DNA of 46,700 nucleotides from a virus. Position numbers and translations under genes: made by a program. Position 1 is the first letter of the stretch; each line of letters starts with the position of its first letter. Of this stretch, positions 7,150 to 14,066 are shown in pieces. Under the pieces are notes generated by a model. The model saw only the letters and a list, made by a program, of their open reading frames with translations, did not search any database and was not told the DNA's origin. The stretch covers positions 1 to 46,700 of the IMG/VR virus record IMGVR_UViG_3300005467_000015; one strand, 5' to 3'.

Positions 7150-7574
7150 AATAGATTTTCGGTGCGCGGCGAGAGAGAAAATAGCCGGTCCCGCTGCGTT
7201 GGCTATCCGAGGAAGCACTCAGGAGCGCTTATCACCAGGCTTGGGAATCCGGCATAGGTTCGCCGGTTTACGTCCGGCAACGAAATTGGCTCCAGCGCGC
7301 CTTACCCCTCCTAACGGAGCATGCTTCACGCCAGAACTCCCGCGATGCTTAGAGGTGGGAGGTTTCGTTTAACGTCCGGCGACGGTGCTAAGCCCACCGC
7401 CCCTATCCCAAACAGTACTTGAGAGTCAGGCAGGGCGGCAGGCTTTGCGCGATGGCCAATCTATTCGGCAAACTCGCACTGAGCTACGAGCGTTATGGAA
7501 TTCGAATAACGAATCCTTTGCCTTATTCATCATCGCATCCCTCCCCACCCATCACGACGGGGCTGGACAAGCCA
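7150..7574. other. 425-bp gene-free stretch with many hairpins
   Basis: There is no convincing gene on either strand between 7032 and 7574, and the base composition becomes GC-richer. Perfect hairpin stems include ATAGCC 7181-7186 with GGCTAT 7201-7206, CCGGC 7249-7253 with GCCGG 7262-7266, CTCC/GGAG with loop TAAC (7308-7319), CGGTG/CACCG (7383-7399) and CGTTAT 7491-7496 with ATAACG 7506-7511. A motif, TTTA(A)CGTCCGGC(A/G)ACG, occurs at 7267-7282 and 7368-7384. It may be a structured RNA (strand unknown), a replication origin or decayed sequence. Confidence 0.4.
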
Positions 7575-7937
7575 TTATACGAACAATTTGTCTTCGTACA
7601 ACTTCTGACGTAACAGATACCCTTCCAATGCCCAAATCTTGTTGCGGGCATTGTCCCAGGCAATCTTCCGGCCTAGCTCCATGTCGAAGTTCTCGGGAGA
7701 CGCGCAGGCACTCTCACCAACCACGCTGTAACCGTTTTTGAGCGATAACAGGCATACGGTAGTGGTTGAGCCTGGGAATACATGGTAATACTCTCCGACG
7801 ATCGTAGCGTCGATGAGAGCGGGATTCAGGCGGGGAGCGTTCAGGTTCTTGGCTTGGACTTCAGATTCAACAGCGGTTTCGTCTCTCATTGCGTCTTCCT
7901 CTGTGGGTTCAATGGCCGGCTTAATCCGGTCAGCCAT
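7575..7937 (-). CDS. Gp49/Gp66-family phage protein
   Basis: 120 aa. The C-terminal ~75 residues match the conserved phage Gp49/66 pattern: VGEYYHVFPGSTTTVCLLSLKNGYSVVGESACASPENFDMELGRKIAWDNARNKIWALEGYLLRQKL. The N-terminal ~35 residues are a variable acidic linker. The family is widespread in tailed phages and has no known activity. The gene lies on the leftward strand, in an island of three leftward genes inside the rightward region. Confidence 0.9.
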   Translation of the reverse strand: MADRIKPAIEPTEEDAMRDETAVESEVQAKNLNAPRLNPALIDATIVGEYYHVFPGSTTTVCLLSLKNGYSVVGESACASPENFDMELGRKIAWDNARNKIWALEGYLLRQKLYEDKLFV

Positions 7938-7974
7938 TTTACCACAACCTGCCTTTCCTTAGCCTCCCCGCTAG

Positions 7975-8157
7975 TTAAGGCAAATAGAATGCATCAGCCT
8001 CTCGTTTGGCCAATATCTGTCTGCGCCATTCCTTGCAGAGCGCTATCAGCTCCTCTCTACGAGCTTTAGGCACCCTGACCTGCACCGGAATGAAGGCAAG
8101 GCTCCTATCGCGTTCCAGGAGCCTTGCCTTGCGTTGTTTGATGGTTTTGTCGGGCAT
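7975..8157 (-). CDS. small basic helical protein
   Basis: 60 aa, Lys/Arg-rich (MPDKTIKQRKARLLERDRS...KARREELIALCKEWRRQILAKRE), and likely to bind nucleic acid. RVPKARREELIALCKEW resembles a ribbon-helix-helix layout (beta strand QVRVP then two helices), which is inference. It lies between two leftward genes in the same orientation. Confidence 0.55.
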   Translation of the reverse strand: MPDKTIKQRKARLLERDRSLAFIPVQVRVPKARREELIALCKEWRRQILAKREADAFYLP

Positions 8158-8166
8158 GATACAGTC

Positions 8167-8346
8167 TCAATATCCTAACCAATTGCGAACATCACGCAGT
8201 GTTGGGTATATCCGTTCTATCACTACATCACTTTGCCCATTGCGATAGACGACAACACAAGTGGCAGCAATATCATCTTCAGCTGTGGGTTGCGCTTGGT
8301 GACCATGGGCACGGATAAAATCGCAAAGCTGCTGGATGGTGGCCAT
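8167..8346 (-). CDS. 59-aa small phage protein, first gene of the leftward island
   Basis: MATIQQLCDFIRAHGHQ... then CVVVYRNGQSDVVIERIYPTLRDVRNWLGY, a small alpha/beta protein. It is preceded by GAGGAAG and by a good leftward promoter (8379-8407), which supports an expressed unit containing this gene and the two that follow. Function unknown. Confidence 0.6.
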   Translation of the reverse strand: MATIQQLCDFIRAHGHQAQPTAEDDIAATCVVVYRNGQSDVVIERIYPTLRDVRNWLGY

Positions 8347-8378
8347 GATGACTTCCTCAGTACGCTGTTGTTGAGATA

Positions 8379-8407
8379 ACTATAGCCTCTGTACCACGAG
8401 TACGCAA
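8379..8407 (-). promoter_or_regulatory. sigma70-like leftward promoter
   Basis: On the minus strand, TTGCGT (8407-8402), a 17-bp spacer and TATAGT (8384-8379) sit ~33 bp upstream of the 8346 start codon. It would drive the three-gene leftward island. Confidence 0.6.
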
Positions 8408-8441
8408 CTACAATCTTGTTGAGAGTTTTCGAACGACTTCA

Positions 8442-8456
8442 TTCAAATAATTTGAA
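8442..8456. promoter_or_regulatory. perfect inverted repeat, possible operator
   Basis: TTCAAAT-A-ATTTGAA is a perfect 7+1+7 palindrome ~35 bp upstream of the leftward promoter and ~85 bp before the first hairpin of the structured RNA candidate. Its place in a divergent control region suggests a protein-binding site. A second symmetric element, TTTCC-ATAGA-GGAAA, lies at 8466-8480. Confidence 0.35.
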
Positions 8457-8539
8457 CATCCACTGTTTCCATAGAGGAAATGGTTATTTTCCTAATTGTT
8501 GGTGAAAACACGATGGTCAGGCGCCGCAAGGTTTGATAA

Positions 8540-9060
8540 GCTGAGCCCTGAAATAGAAAGGCCCCAGGAACGTATCCACGGGGCCTGACGTTCCATAAGC
8601 TCTTGCGGGGCTGGAACGATGAAGAGATTCTACTTAGTTCTCCTTCCTCTGTAAATCCCGCAATGAACTTCTGGAACATACCTAACGGTGTGCAGCCAGA
8701 GCACTTCAATGACTTCTCCGAGCAGTCAGCCGTGAAACCTCGATCTGCGGGTATAGAACCGGGCTTTTCGAGGTAATGGGCTACCGGGATCGTATACAGC
8801 CCAGCAGGTGGCAAAGGTCTTAGCAGTGCAGTGCGCTTAGATTGGGGAAACCCTTGGGCGCAGGGCCGGCTAAGGCGTGGAGAGCCTGTCTACAACGGGT
8901 GCGCCAGGCATCTAAAACAAGTCTCCAATCTGCATACCGGCGTGGATGCGGACCAGAGTGGCTCTACAGACCCCTCGAAAGGTTTATGGGCTGCTTCGCC
9001 TGAAGGGGTGCAAACCTCTCTAGGCGAAGTCTTGCCTCGGGATACGACATCGAAGGTTTA
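8540..9060 (+). ncRNA. candidate large structured non-coding RNA
   Basis: About 520 bp without a supported gene on either strand, but with successive perfect stems read on the plus strand. These are AGGCCCC 8559-8565 / GGGGCCT 8580-8586; ACCTCGA 8737-8743 / TCGAGGT 8768-8774, with an inner GGT/ACC; TGGGCT 8777-8782 / AGCCCA 8798-8803; and AGATTGG 8839-8845 / CCAATCT 8925-8931, enclosing GGCGCA 8857-8862 / TGCGCC 8900-8905 and AGGC/GCCT (8873-8887). Last is a near-continuous 16-bp hairpin, 8993-9030, with a GCAA tetraloop at 9010-9013. A GGG-GAAA-CCC element is also present (8844-8853). Multiple nested stems and GNRA loops resemble the large ornate RNAs known from phages (GOLLD/ROOL type), but I cannot assign a class. 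The + strand is favoured because the gene at 9073 follows directly. Confidence 0.5.
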
Positions 9061-9072
9061 TGAGGTTAAGCA

Positions 9073-9375
9073 GTGGACAATCAAAAGGTCGAAGTAACAC
9101 GAGAGTACTTATTCAAACACCGAACAAAAAAAGGAAGTTGGACAAGGCATCAAATACAAGCATTGGGGATTGATTGGCCGCCCCGCTCTGGATGGATCGA
9201 AGAATTGGTAGGCACGTGGATTAACTTGGATCAGGCCAGAGAGTTTGAAATTGGACGAGAAATTATGGCAGGCAAGGAGAAGCTCACCTTTGCAAAAGTC
9301 TGCGAATTTATCAAACTATGTACAGCTAAAGAGCTTGCTACCATTCGTAACATTATTACTCAGAGGAAACTTTAA
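9073..9375 (+). CDS. small conserved phage protein (RTKKGSWTRHQIQALGI type)
   Basis: 100 aa from GTG 9073, preceded by GAGG. The N-terminus TREYLFKHRTKKGSWTRHQIQALGIDWPPRSGWIEELVG is a pattern seen in many small phage proteins of unknown function. The C-terminal half is helical (LTFAKVCEFIKLCTAKELATIRNII). It is the first gene downstream of the structured RNA candidate. Confidence 0.7.
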   Translation: MDNQKVEVTREYLFKHRTKKGSWTRHQIQALGIDWPPRSGWIEELVGTWINLDQAREFEIGREIMAGKEKLTFAKVCEFIKLCTAKELATIRNIITQRKL

Positions 9376-9657
9376 ATGCACTACACCTGTGAAATTGTTA
9401 TGCCGAATGTCGAAGATGTTAATGCAGCCATTGAGCAAATCATGGCGCCGTTTTCCGAGAACACAAAAGGCGACGAAGATTACAGTGGTTATGCGTTCTG
9501 GGATTATTGGGTAATTGGTGGGCGATGGTCTGGCCGCAAGCTCAGGCATTCGCTGGGCAAAGATCGGCTCGACGCATTCCATAAGCTTCTGGTCGATATG
9601 AACGTTACAGTTAGTGGCGTTGTTGCCGGCAAAGAAAGGTTGCAGCCAGCTACATAG
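9376..9657 (+). CDS. N-terminal part of a conserved phage protein, ended by an in-frame amber codon
   Basis: 93 aa, starting one base after the previous stop. It has the WDYWVIGGRWSGRK motif typical of a phage protein of unknown function that is normally longer. The frame stops at TAG 9655-9657 and then continues open for 124 more codons with protein-like sequence (IPAVDALWRDYFPDSGLDVCPLF). That points to a single nonsense change (for example CAG to TAG) or programmed readthrough, rather than two separate genes. Confidence 0.7.
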   Translation: MHYTCEIVMPNVEDVNAAIEQIMAPFSENTKGDEDYSGYAFWDYWVIGGRWSGRKLRHSLGKDRLDAFHKLLVDMNVTVSGVVAGKERLQPAT

Positions 9658-9666
9658 ATTCCGGCA

Positions 9667-10029
9667 GTGGATGCGCTATGGCGCGATTATTTTCCTGATT
9701 CCGGTTTGGATGTTTGCCCGCTCTTCGATCATTCGGGCGAACAACTGTCAGGCGATATCATGGAATTCGTCAAAATGGCTGACGATTACGAATGCAGCCG
9801 AATTATATTTGCGGGGCCAAAATATGATGATAGCGGCATGGAGGCAACATTTATGGCCCAAGATGATTTTTGGAATGGCGTTAACCATGTTAAATCAACG
9901 TGGGATGGAACCTTTGGTGGCGCCGTGAAAGAGTTCAACGCAAAGCTGGATCGCTACTCCGATGAATACAAAGCGAAAATTACGCCTCAGCCTGATTGGA
10001 TTGTTGTCACGGTTGATTATCACTCTTAA
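9667..10029 (+). CDS. C-terminal part of the amber-interrupted protein
   Basis: 120 aa if started at GTG 9667, in the same frame as the preceding gene and only 3 codons after its TAG. There is no good ribosome site in front of the GTG. The content (DIMEFVKMADDYECSRIIFAGPKYDDSGMEATFMAQDDFWNGVNHVKSTW...PDWIVVTVDYHS) reads as the natural continuation of the upstream part. It may be made only by readthrough or weak re-initiation. Confidence 0.6.
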   Translation: MDALWRDYFPDSGLDVCPLFDHSGEQLSGDIMEFVKMADDYECSRIIFAGPKYDDSGMEATFMAQDDFWNGVNHVKSTWDGTFGGAVKEFNAKLDRYSDEYKAKITPQPDWIVVTVDYHS

Positions 10030-10059
10030 CCCTTTTGACCGAACCCACAGGAGCTTGAA

Positions 10060-10386
10060 ATGAACATCAACACCGTCAAGGCTCGGCTCGAAGATCGATC
10101 GATTAACCATGTCGGCATATCTGTCTGCATCGAAGCCGGCTGTGATGTTCAGGAGGGCGAATACTCGATTGTCATTGCTGGGCTTATCGGTGGCCTAGAT
10201 ATTAGCGCTCCCGGCGGCGTTGACGATGTTTCGCTGATCAAGGAATGCGTTGATGAATATATTCTCGGCGGCAACTATTCCGGCGACTTAGTGATTGATC
10301 TGATCCTGAAAGAGTCCGGCGAGTGGGAAGATGTTTTCTGGCACAAGTATTATGTCGTTGAACATGAAATAAAACATGAGCTTTAA
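10060..10386 (+). CDS. phage protein, unknown function
   Basis: 108 aa, acidic. It has a Gly-rich core (SIVIAGLIGGLDISAPGGVDDVSLIKECVDEYILGGNYSGDLVIDLI). CAGGAGC precedes the ATG. No family recognised. Confidence 0.65.
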   Translation: MNINTVKARLEDRSINHVGISVCIEAGCDVQEGEYSIVIAGLIGGLDISAPGGVDDVSLIKECVDEYILGGNYSGDLVIDLILKESGEWEDVFWHKYYVVEHEIKHEL

Positions 10387-10410
10387 GGCCCAACCAACAA
10401 GGGGTGTGAA

Positions 10411-10659
10411 ATGAGTGAAGAGAAAATAATGTTTCAGCTCGATGTGGAAATAAATGCCGAAGGGGATAAATTGGCAGTGCTCGGCGTTGTGGGAGCCGGT
10501 CACGCCTTCAGGCTCGCCGGTCCGAAGGCGTGGGGCGGCAGTCGAAACATCGCTCGCCTCAAGTTTGATGAGCATGATTTAATCAGATTCATCAAAGAAT
10601 ACGCACCTGAGATCATTCCGAAGCTTACTGAGACTAACCCCACCCCGGCTGGAGCGTGA
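10411..10659 (+). CDS. phage protein, unknown function
   Basis: 82 aa, starting MSEEKIMFQLDVEINAEGDKLAVLG. It is an alpha/beta mix with FRLAGPKAWGGSRNIARLKFDEHDLIRFIKEYAPEI. The ATG is preceded by AAGGGGTG. No family recognised. Confidence 0.65.
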   Translation: MSEEKIMFQLDVEINAEGDKLAVLGVVGAGHAFRLAGPKAWGGSRNIARLKFDEHDLIRFIKEYAPEIIPKLTETNPTPAGA

Positions 10660-10665
10660 ACTGTA

Positions 10666-10932
10666 ATGGACAAAGAATTACATCAAAAGGCCAAAGATAT
10701 TCATAATGAGCAATCTATTGAAGTTAGAACATTGCTTTGCATATCAGCAACGAACACACAAATACACACATTGGAAATGCTCAAGATAGATATTATGAAT
10801 GATGCGAAACGCAGGTGCGATAAAATCAACAATTGGATTAAAAGCTTAGAGAATGGTTCTTTCGGCCTGCGGCAGAATATTGAACAGTACGAAAAGCACA
10901 AAGTATCAATACAGTTGGAGCGCGAACTGTGA
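10666..10932 (+). CDS. small coiled-coil protein
   Basis: 88 aa, helical and charged throughout (INNWIKSLENGSFGLRQNIEQYEKHKVSIQLERE). The stop overlaps the next GTG start. Function unknown. Confidence 0.6.
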   Translation: MDKELHQKAKDIHNEQSIEVRTLLCISATNTQIHTLEMLKIDIMNDAKRRCDKINNWIKSLENGSFGLRQNIEQYEKHKVSIQLEREL

Positions 10933-11108
10933 ATGTCGATGCAATGTTTTCTGATTTCGCCGATAAAATATTAAGCTTTCACGATGAGGCAAAGGATGTT
11001 GTTGAGTTTATTAATCTGGCGAAGTCATATGGATATACCACAGATGAGGCAAGGATATTTTGGTATTTAATCGATAGATGTTTTTATAGAGCCGGGCTAT
11101 CTAAATAA
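10929..11108 (+). CDS. 59-aa protein, unknown
   Basis: GTG start inside the previous stop (GTGA) and stop overlapping the next ATG (TAATG). The sequence NVDAMFSDFADKILSFHDEA... then DEARIFWYLIDRCFYRAGL is helical. No family. Confidence 0.55.
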   Translation: MNVDAMFSDFADKILSFHDEAKDVVEFINLAKSYGYTTDEARIFWYLIDRCFYRAGLSK

Positions 11109-11347
11109 TGACCAACAAATTCTCCGCCAACGCCCATCACCTTCGGCACAACCACGAGATTTATATCGCCACCATGCGATTAGCTCTGGAGGATTATCAG
11201 GTGCTCAGGACTGTGACTAGCCAAGAGGGGCCGAGCATTGAGATCGATCGGCCGCTGGAAGGTGTTGAGGTCAAAATCGCAATGCATGGAAACCAGAAAT
11301 ATGCTTCAGCGCAAAAATGGAAATGCCGGATATTTTGGAGAATATGA
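11108..11347 (+). CDS. phage protein, unknown function
   Basis: 79 aa, MTNKFSANAHHLRHNHEIYIATMRLALEDYQVL..., overlapping both neighbours. The C-terminus is basic and aromatic (QKWKCRIFWRI). No family. Confidence 0.55.
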   Translation: MTNKFSANAHHLRHNHEIYIATMRLALEDYQVLRTVTSQEGPSIEIDRPLEGVEVKIAMHGNQKYASAQKWKCRIFWRI

Positions 11348-11511
11348 TGAATTTTGGAGATTCAGTCGGAATAGATTGCGCTTGCTGTGGCGCGTTTAAT
11401 CGACATTCTGAATGCGGGACGTATGAATTTCTATTCCCCATTTGTATTTATTGTTTTTGCTGCACAGAAAGCGTGGATGAGGATAGTTCATCAGATGAAA
11501 TGGCAGTATAA
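11344..11511 (+). CDS. Cys-rich small protein
   Basis: 55 aa from ATG 11344, which overlaps the upstream TGA (ATGA) and has GGAG before it; a longer frame opens at 11317. CACCGAF, ECGTYEF, and CIYCFCC provide seven or more cysteines, probably a zinc-binding fold. Function unknown. Confidence 0.55.
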   Translation: MMNFGDSVGIDCACCGAFNRHSECGTYEFLFPICIYCFCCTESVDEDSSSDEMAV

Positions 11512-11671
11512 AAATATCTTTATTTCTCAATATAATTTAGAAAGATATGATGTAATCCATGAATTGAATTGTCATGGCAATGATGGCTGGGAAGTAATCC
11601 TATGTGTTCCTGAAAAAGATGGCATCTCATTTATTGCTAAACGCGCCGCCATAACACCGGAGAATGAGTAA
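11495..11671 (+). CDS. DUF4177-like small protein
   Basis: 58 aa from ATG 11495 (MKWQYKNIFISQ...). The pattern W-x-YK..........ELN..G..GWEVI......F.AKR is that of DUF4177 proteins, a ~55-residue domain of unknown role found in bacteria and phages. The frame is open further upstream, but that part overlaps the Cys-rich gene. Confidence 0.65.
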   Translation: MKWQYKNIFISQYNLERYDVIHELNCHGNDGWEVILCVPEKDGISFIAKRAAITPENE

Positions 11672-12555
11672 TGGTGGATATTATTTGCAAACAGAGAAAT
11701 CCTTATTTCATTGATGGTCCTGCGCAAATTGGGTTCAGTGGTGGCAGGTCATCTGGCTATATGCTTAAAAGAGTTCTAAATGCTCATAATGGAAAATTAC
11801 CAGAAGATGTATACATTCTTTTCGAGAATACGGGAAAAGAGCGGGAGGAAACATTAATCTTTGTAGATGAATGTAATAGAAATTGGGGTATCAATGTTAT
11901 CTATCTAGAATACTGTAGGATATTCGGCCGCGATGATTTGCCACGATATAAGATAGTCAATTTTGAAACAGCTGCCAGGAAGGGCGAGCCGTTTGAATGC
12001 ATGATGGCTTATTACGATGCGTTACGTGCTTCGAAGGGTTTGATGCCTATCCTGCCCAATCATTCTAACAAAATGTGTTCTGCTTATCTGAAAACAAAAG
12101 CGGCCGCTTGGTTTATGCGTGAACGTGGCTATGATCGTTGGGATGCCGTTGTGGGTATTCGTTATGATGAGCCGAGACGTTATCATAATGGCATGGCGGC
12201 TAACAATGCGCGTACGGAACGATGGGAAAGTTATTTCCCTATGTATTTGGATGGAATCACCAAAGAGAGAGTGAATGAGTTTTGGAAAGAACAGCCATTT
12301 GATTTGGGCATTGATTCTGATCTAGGGAATTGTGATATTTGCTGGAAAAAGCACCCTCTGAAAATTATGCGATCCATCAGAGAAAATCCTTCCGCCGTAG
12401 ACTGGTGGATTGCCCAGGAAAAGCGGACAGGCCAACGATTCAGGAATGATGGTTGGACATACGAAGCTTTCAAATCGTCAGTATTGGATCAAACGGCCTT
12501 TGATTTCTCTATCCCTGATTCTGGCGAATCCATAGATTGTGCCTGCACGGATTAG
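11671..12555 (+). CDS. PAPS-reductase-like PP-loop (adenine nucleotide alpha hydrolase) protein
   Basis: 294 aa. An N-terminal SGGRSSGYM (residues ~24-32) is the PP-loop that binds ATP/PAPS pyrophosphate. It is followed by the family's ...VLFENTGKEREETL...(F) strand-helix and later CSAYLKTKAAAWF...VVGIRYDEPRR. Two Cys near residues ~225-230 (GNCDICWKKH) and a C-terminal CAC could bind metal or a cluster. Phage relatives are annotated as phosphoadenosine phosphosulfate reductase domain proteins; their real substrate is mostly unknown. Options include sulfur chemistry on nucleic acids (DndC-like) or nucleotide activation. No dnd or queuosine genes are nearby. Confidence 0.85.
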   Translation: MVDIICKQRNPYFIDGPAQIGFSGGRSSGYMLKRVLNAHNGKLPEDVYILFENTGKEREETLIFVDECNRNWGINVIYLEYCRIFGRDDLPRYKIVNFETAARKGEPFECMMAYYDALRASKGLMPILPNHSNKMCSAYLKTKAAAWFMRERGYDRWDAVVGIRYDEPRRYHNGMAANNARTERWESYFPMYLDGITKERVNEFWKEQPFDLGIDSDLGNCDICWKKHPLKIMRSIRENPSAVDWWIAQEKRTGQRFRNDGWTYEAFKSSVLDQTAFDFSIPDSGESIDCACTD

Positions 12556-12591
12556 CTTGACAAAGAACCCCAGCAGGGTTAATGTAAACCC

Positions 12592-12735
12592 ATGAACTAT
12601 TGCAAACGTAACGTGTACCTAACCGAACCGCAGGACAAAGCTTTGCGAAAGATCGCAGAGAAGTCCGGCCTAACAGTAAGCGAGCATCTGCGGCGTATTG
12701 TGGATGAGTATCTGGCGAGGGTGGAGAGGAAATGA
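12592..12735 (+). CDS. small ribbon-helix-helix-like regulator
   Basis: 47 aa: KRNVYLTEPQDKALRKIAEKSGLTVSEHLRRIVDEYLARVERK has the CopG/Arc pattern, a short strand followed by two helices with the SGLTVSEHLRRIVDEYL signature. Likely a DNA-binding dimer. The stop overlaps the next ATG. Confidence 0.75.
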   Translation: MNYCKRNVYLTEPQDKALRKIAEKSGLTVSEHLRRIVDEYLARVERK

Positions 12736-12917
12736 GTCCAGAGATGAAAGCGTTTTTGCGAGAGCTTGCCGATCTGCTGGACAAGCATGATGCAACTCTT
12801 TCATGCACAAACGATATGAGCGGAATATTATTTGGCATTGGTGGTATGAATGGCGAGATGGAATTAGCTTGGGGCGGCGCCGATGAATTGCGCGAGATTG
12901 CAGGCAGGGCGGAGTAG
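12732..12917 (+). CDS. small phage protein, unknown
   Basis: 61 aa, MSPEMKAFLRELADLLDKHDATL... with an acidic C-terminus (GADELREIAGRAE). It overlaps the RHH gene by 4 bp. This is a common small phage protein type with unknown role. Confidence 0.65.
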   Translation: MSPEMKAFLRELADLLDKHDATLSCTNDMSGILFGIGGMNGEMELAWGGADELREIAGRAE

Positions 12918-12951
12918 AAATAATTCAGCCGTCACCCATTGGGAGAGAGCG

Positions 12952-13152
12952 ATGACCGATAGATACAACTCCGTAGTCGTAGCATTTGACCGCGATATTC
13001 GTGAAGACGATGCACAGGCGTTGCTGAATGCGATCAGGATGCTCAAGGGCGTTATTGCGGTAGATCCGCAAACACCCGACTGCCAAACCTTCGTTGCTGA
13101 AGCACGGATTCGTCGTGAGTTGACTAACAAACTTTATGATGCGTTGAAATGA
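12952..13152 (+). CDS. small conserved phage protein (MTDRYNS...DIREDDA type)
   Basis: 66 aa from ATG 12952 with GGGAGAG upstream. TDRYNSVVVAFDRDIREDDAQALLNAIRMLKGVIAVDPQTPDCQTFVAEARIRRELTNKLYDAL is a pattern widely seen in phages of Proteobacteria. Function unknown. The frame is open earlier (to 12883), but that part overlaps the previous gene. Confidence 0.8.
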   Translation: MTDRYNSVVVAFDRDIREDDAQALLNAIRMLKGVIAVDPQTPDCQTFVAEARIRRELTNKLYDALK

Positions 13153-13180
13153 CCGACCAAGCCCGAGCAGAGAGAGCACT

Positions 13181-13390
13181 ATGATCGCAGACATTGATTT
13201 CAGGTGGGTTAAGCGGATTGAAAACGTCCCAATCAAAGGGTGTGAAATGACGCTGGCCACGGAGGTAAAAGCGCTGCAGTATCGGAAAAATGTAGAAATT
13301 GAGCCTAAGTGGGTCGACACTGATAATGGACTAATGCTTTGTTCGCATCAGTGGACCGACTGGCAAGACGTACCGGTGGTGGAAGAATGA
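13181..13390 (+). CDS. small phage protein, unknown
   Basis: 69 aa. The C-terminal pattern LQYRKNVEIEPKWVDTDNGL...QWTDWQDVPVVEE resembles short phage proteins of the W...WQDVPxV type. The N-terminal third is uncertain, and ATG 13248 is an alternative start. Overlaps the next gene by 4 bp. Confidence 0.6.
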   Translation: MIADIDFRWVKRIENVPIKGCEMTLATEVKALQYRKNVEIEPKWVDTDNGLMLCSHQWTDWQDVPVVEE

Positions 13391-13707
13391 ACGATAGCGA
13401 ACTGTTGGCATTGGCTGCAAAGGCGGCTGGGATTAAATGGCCACAAAACTTCACCAGCTTTCAGCTTCAGGTGGGGGCTGAACGAGCATGGAGCCCACTC
13501 ACAGACGATGGCGATGCGCTGCGGCTGGCCGTGAAACTGAATATCGATATCTCATTCGATCCAGAGGCTGGTCTAGTCAGTGTTTTATCGCCGGGAGCAT
13601 CCTCCTTCAAGTCTATGGTGGTGGAAGACACAAATGGCGATTGGTATGAAACTACATGCCGCGCCATCGTCAGGGCCGCCGCAGAAATTGGAAAGACGAT
13701 GCCATGA
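13387..13707 (+). CDS. conserved phage protein, unknown function
   Basis: 106 aa from ATG 13387 (ATGA overlap). ELLALAAKAAGIKW, RAWSPLTDDGDALRLAVKL and RAIVRAAAEIGKTMP form a layout common in phages of Gammaproteobacteria and Betaproteobacteria. Function unknown. It precedes ninB, with a stop/start overlap. Confidence 0.75.
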   Translation: MNDSELLALAAKAAGIKWPQNFTSFQLQVGAERAWSPLTDDGDALRLAVKLNIDISFDPEAGLVSVLSPGASSFKSMVVEDTNGDWYETTCRAIVRAAAEIGKTMP

Positions 13708-14066
13708 TCGACCAGCAGCGCGCCGAGAAAGTAGAGCAGATTCGGTCGCTTGATCAGAATGCGTTGCTCCATGCAATTTGCGGTGATGTTGCAAAACAGA
13801 AACAATGGGCCGGACAGAAATTGGATTGCGAAGGCTGGAAACGTTTATTCACTGATGCGTGGTGCCGCGAAGCCGGATTGTCGCCGGGCAAAGTTGTGCC
13901 AAGCCTTGATGGCCAATCGGTTGTGATCCTGAATATTTCTACTCGTAAACTCAAGAAAGCGCAAATGACCGAATTGATTACCTGGATTTATGCCTACTGT
14001 GATACGAATGCAATTAAATTGCGCGTACCCGAATATTACGAACTCTACCCGGAGGCTCAATCATGA
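13704..14066 (+). CDS. ninB: NinB-family recombination protein
   Basis: 120 aa from ATG 13704, overlapping the previous TGA. NinB features are IRSLDQNALLHAICGDVAKQKQWAGQKLDCEGWKRLFTDAW, VPSLDGQSVVILNISTRKLKKAQMTELITWIYAYC and YELYPEAQ. The lambda homologue (NinB/Orf) binds single-stranded DNA and SSB and works as a recombination mediator in place of RecFOR. It likely assists the ERF/YqaJ pair encoded on the opposite strand. The frame is open upstream to 13656, but that would overlap 52 bp of the preceding gene. Confidence 0.9.
   Translation: MIDQQRAEKVEQIRSLDQNALLHAICGDVAKQKQWAGQKLDCEGWKRLFTDAWCREAGLSPGKVVPSLDGQSVVILNISTRKLKKAQMTELITWIYAYCDTNAIKLRVPEYYELYPEAQS

Noticed and set aside
8443-8814. 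123-aa minus-strand open frame
   Set aside because: No ribosome site and no protein-like pattern. The region is explained better by perfect RNA stems on the plus strand.
8820-9060. Group I intron, tmRNA or RNase P RNA
   Set aside because: No P/Q/R/S core of a group I intron, no tmRNA tag frame with tRNA-Ala ends, and no RNase P conserved core blocks are visible.
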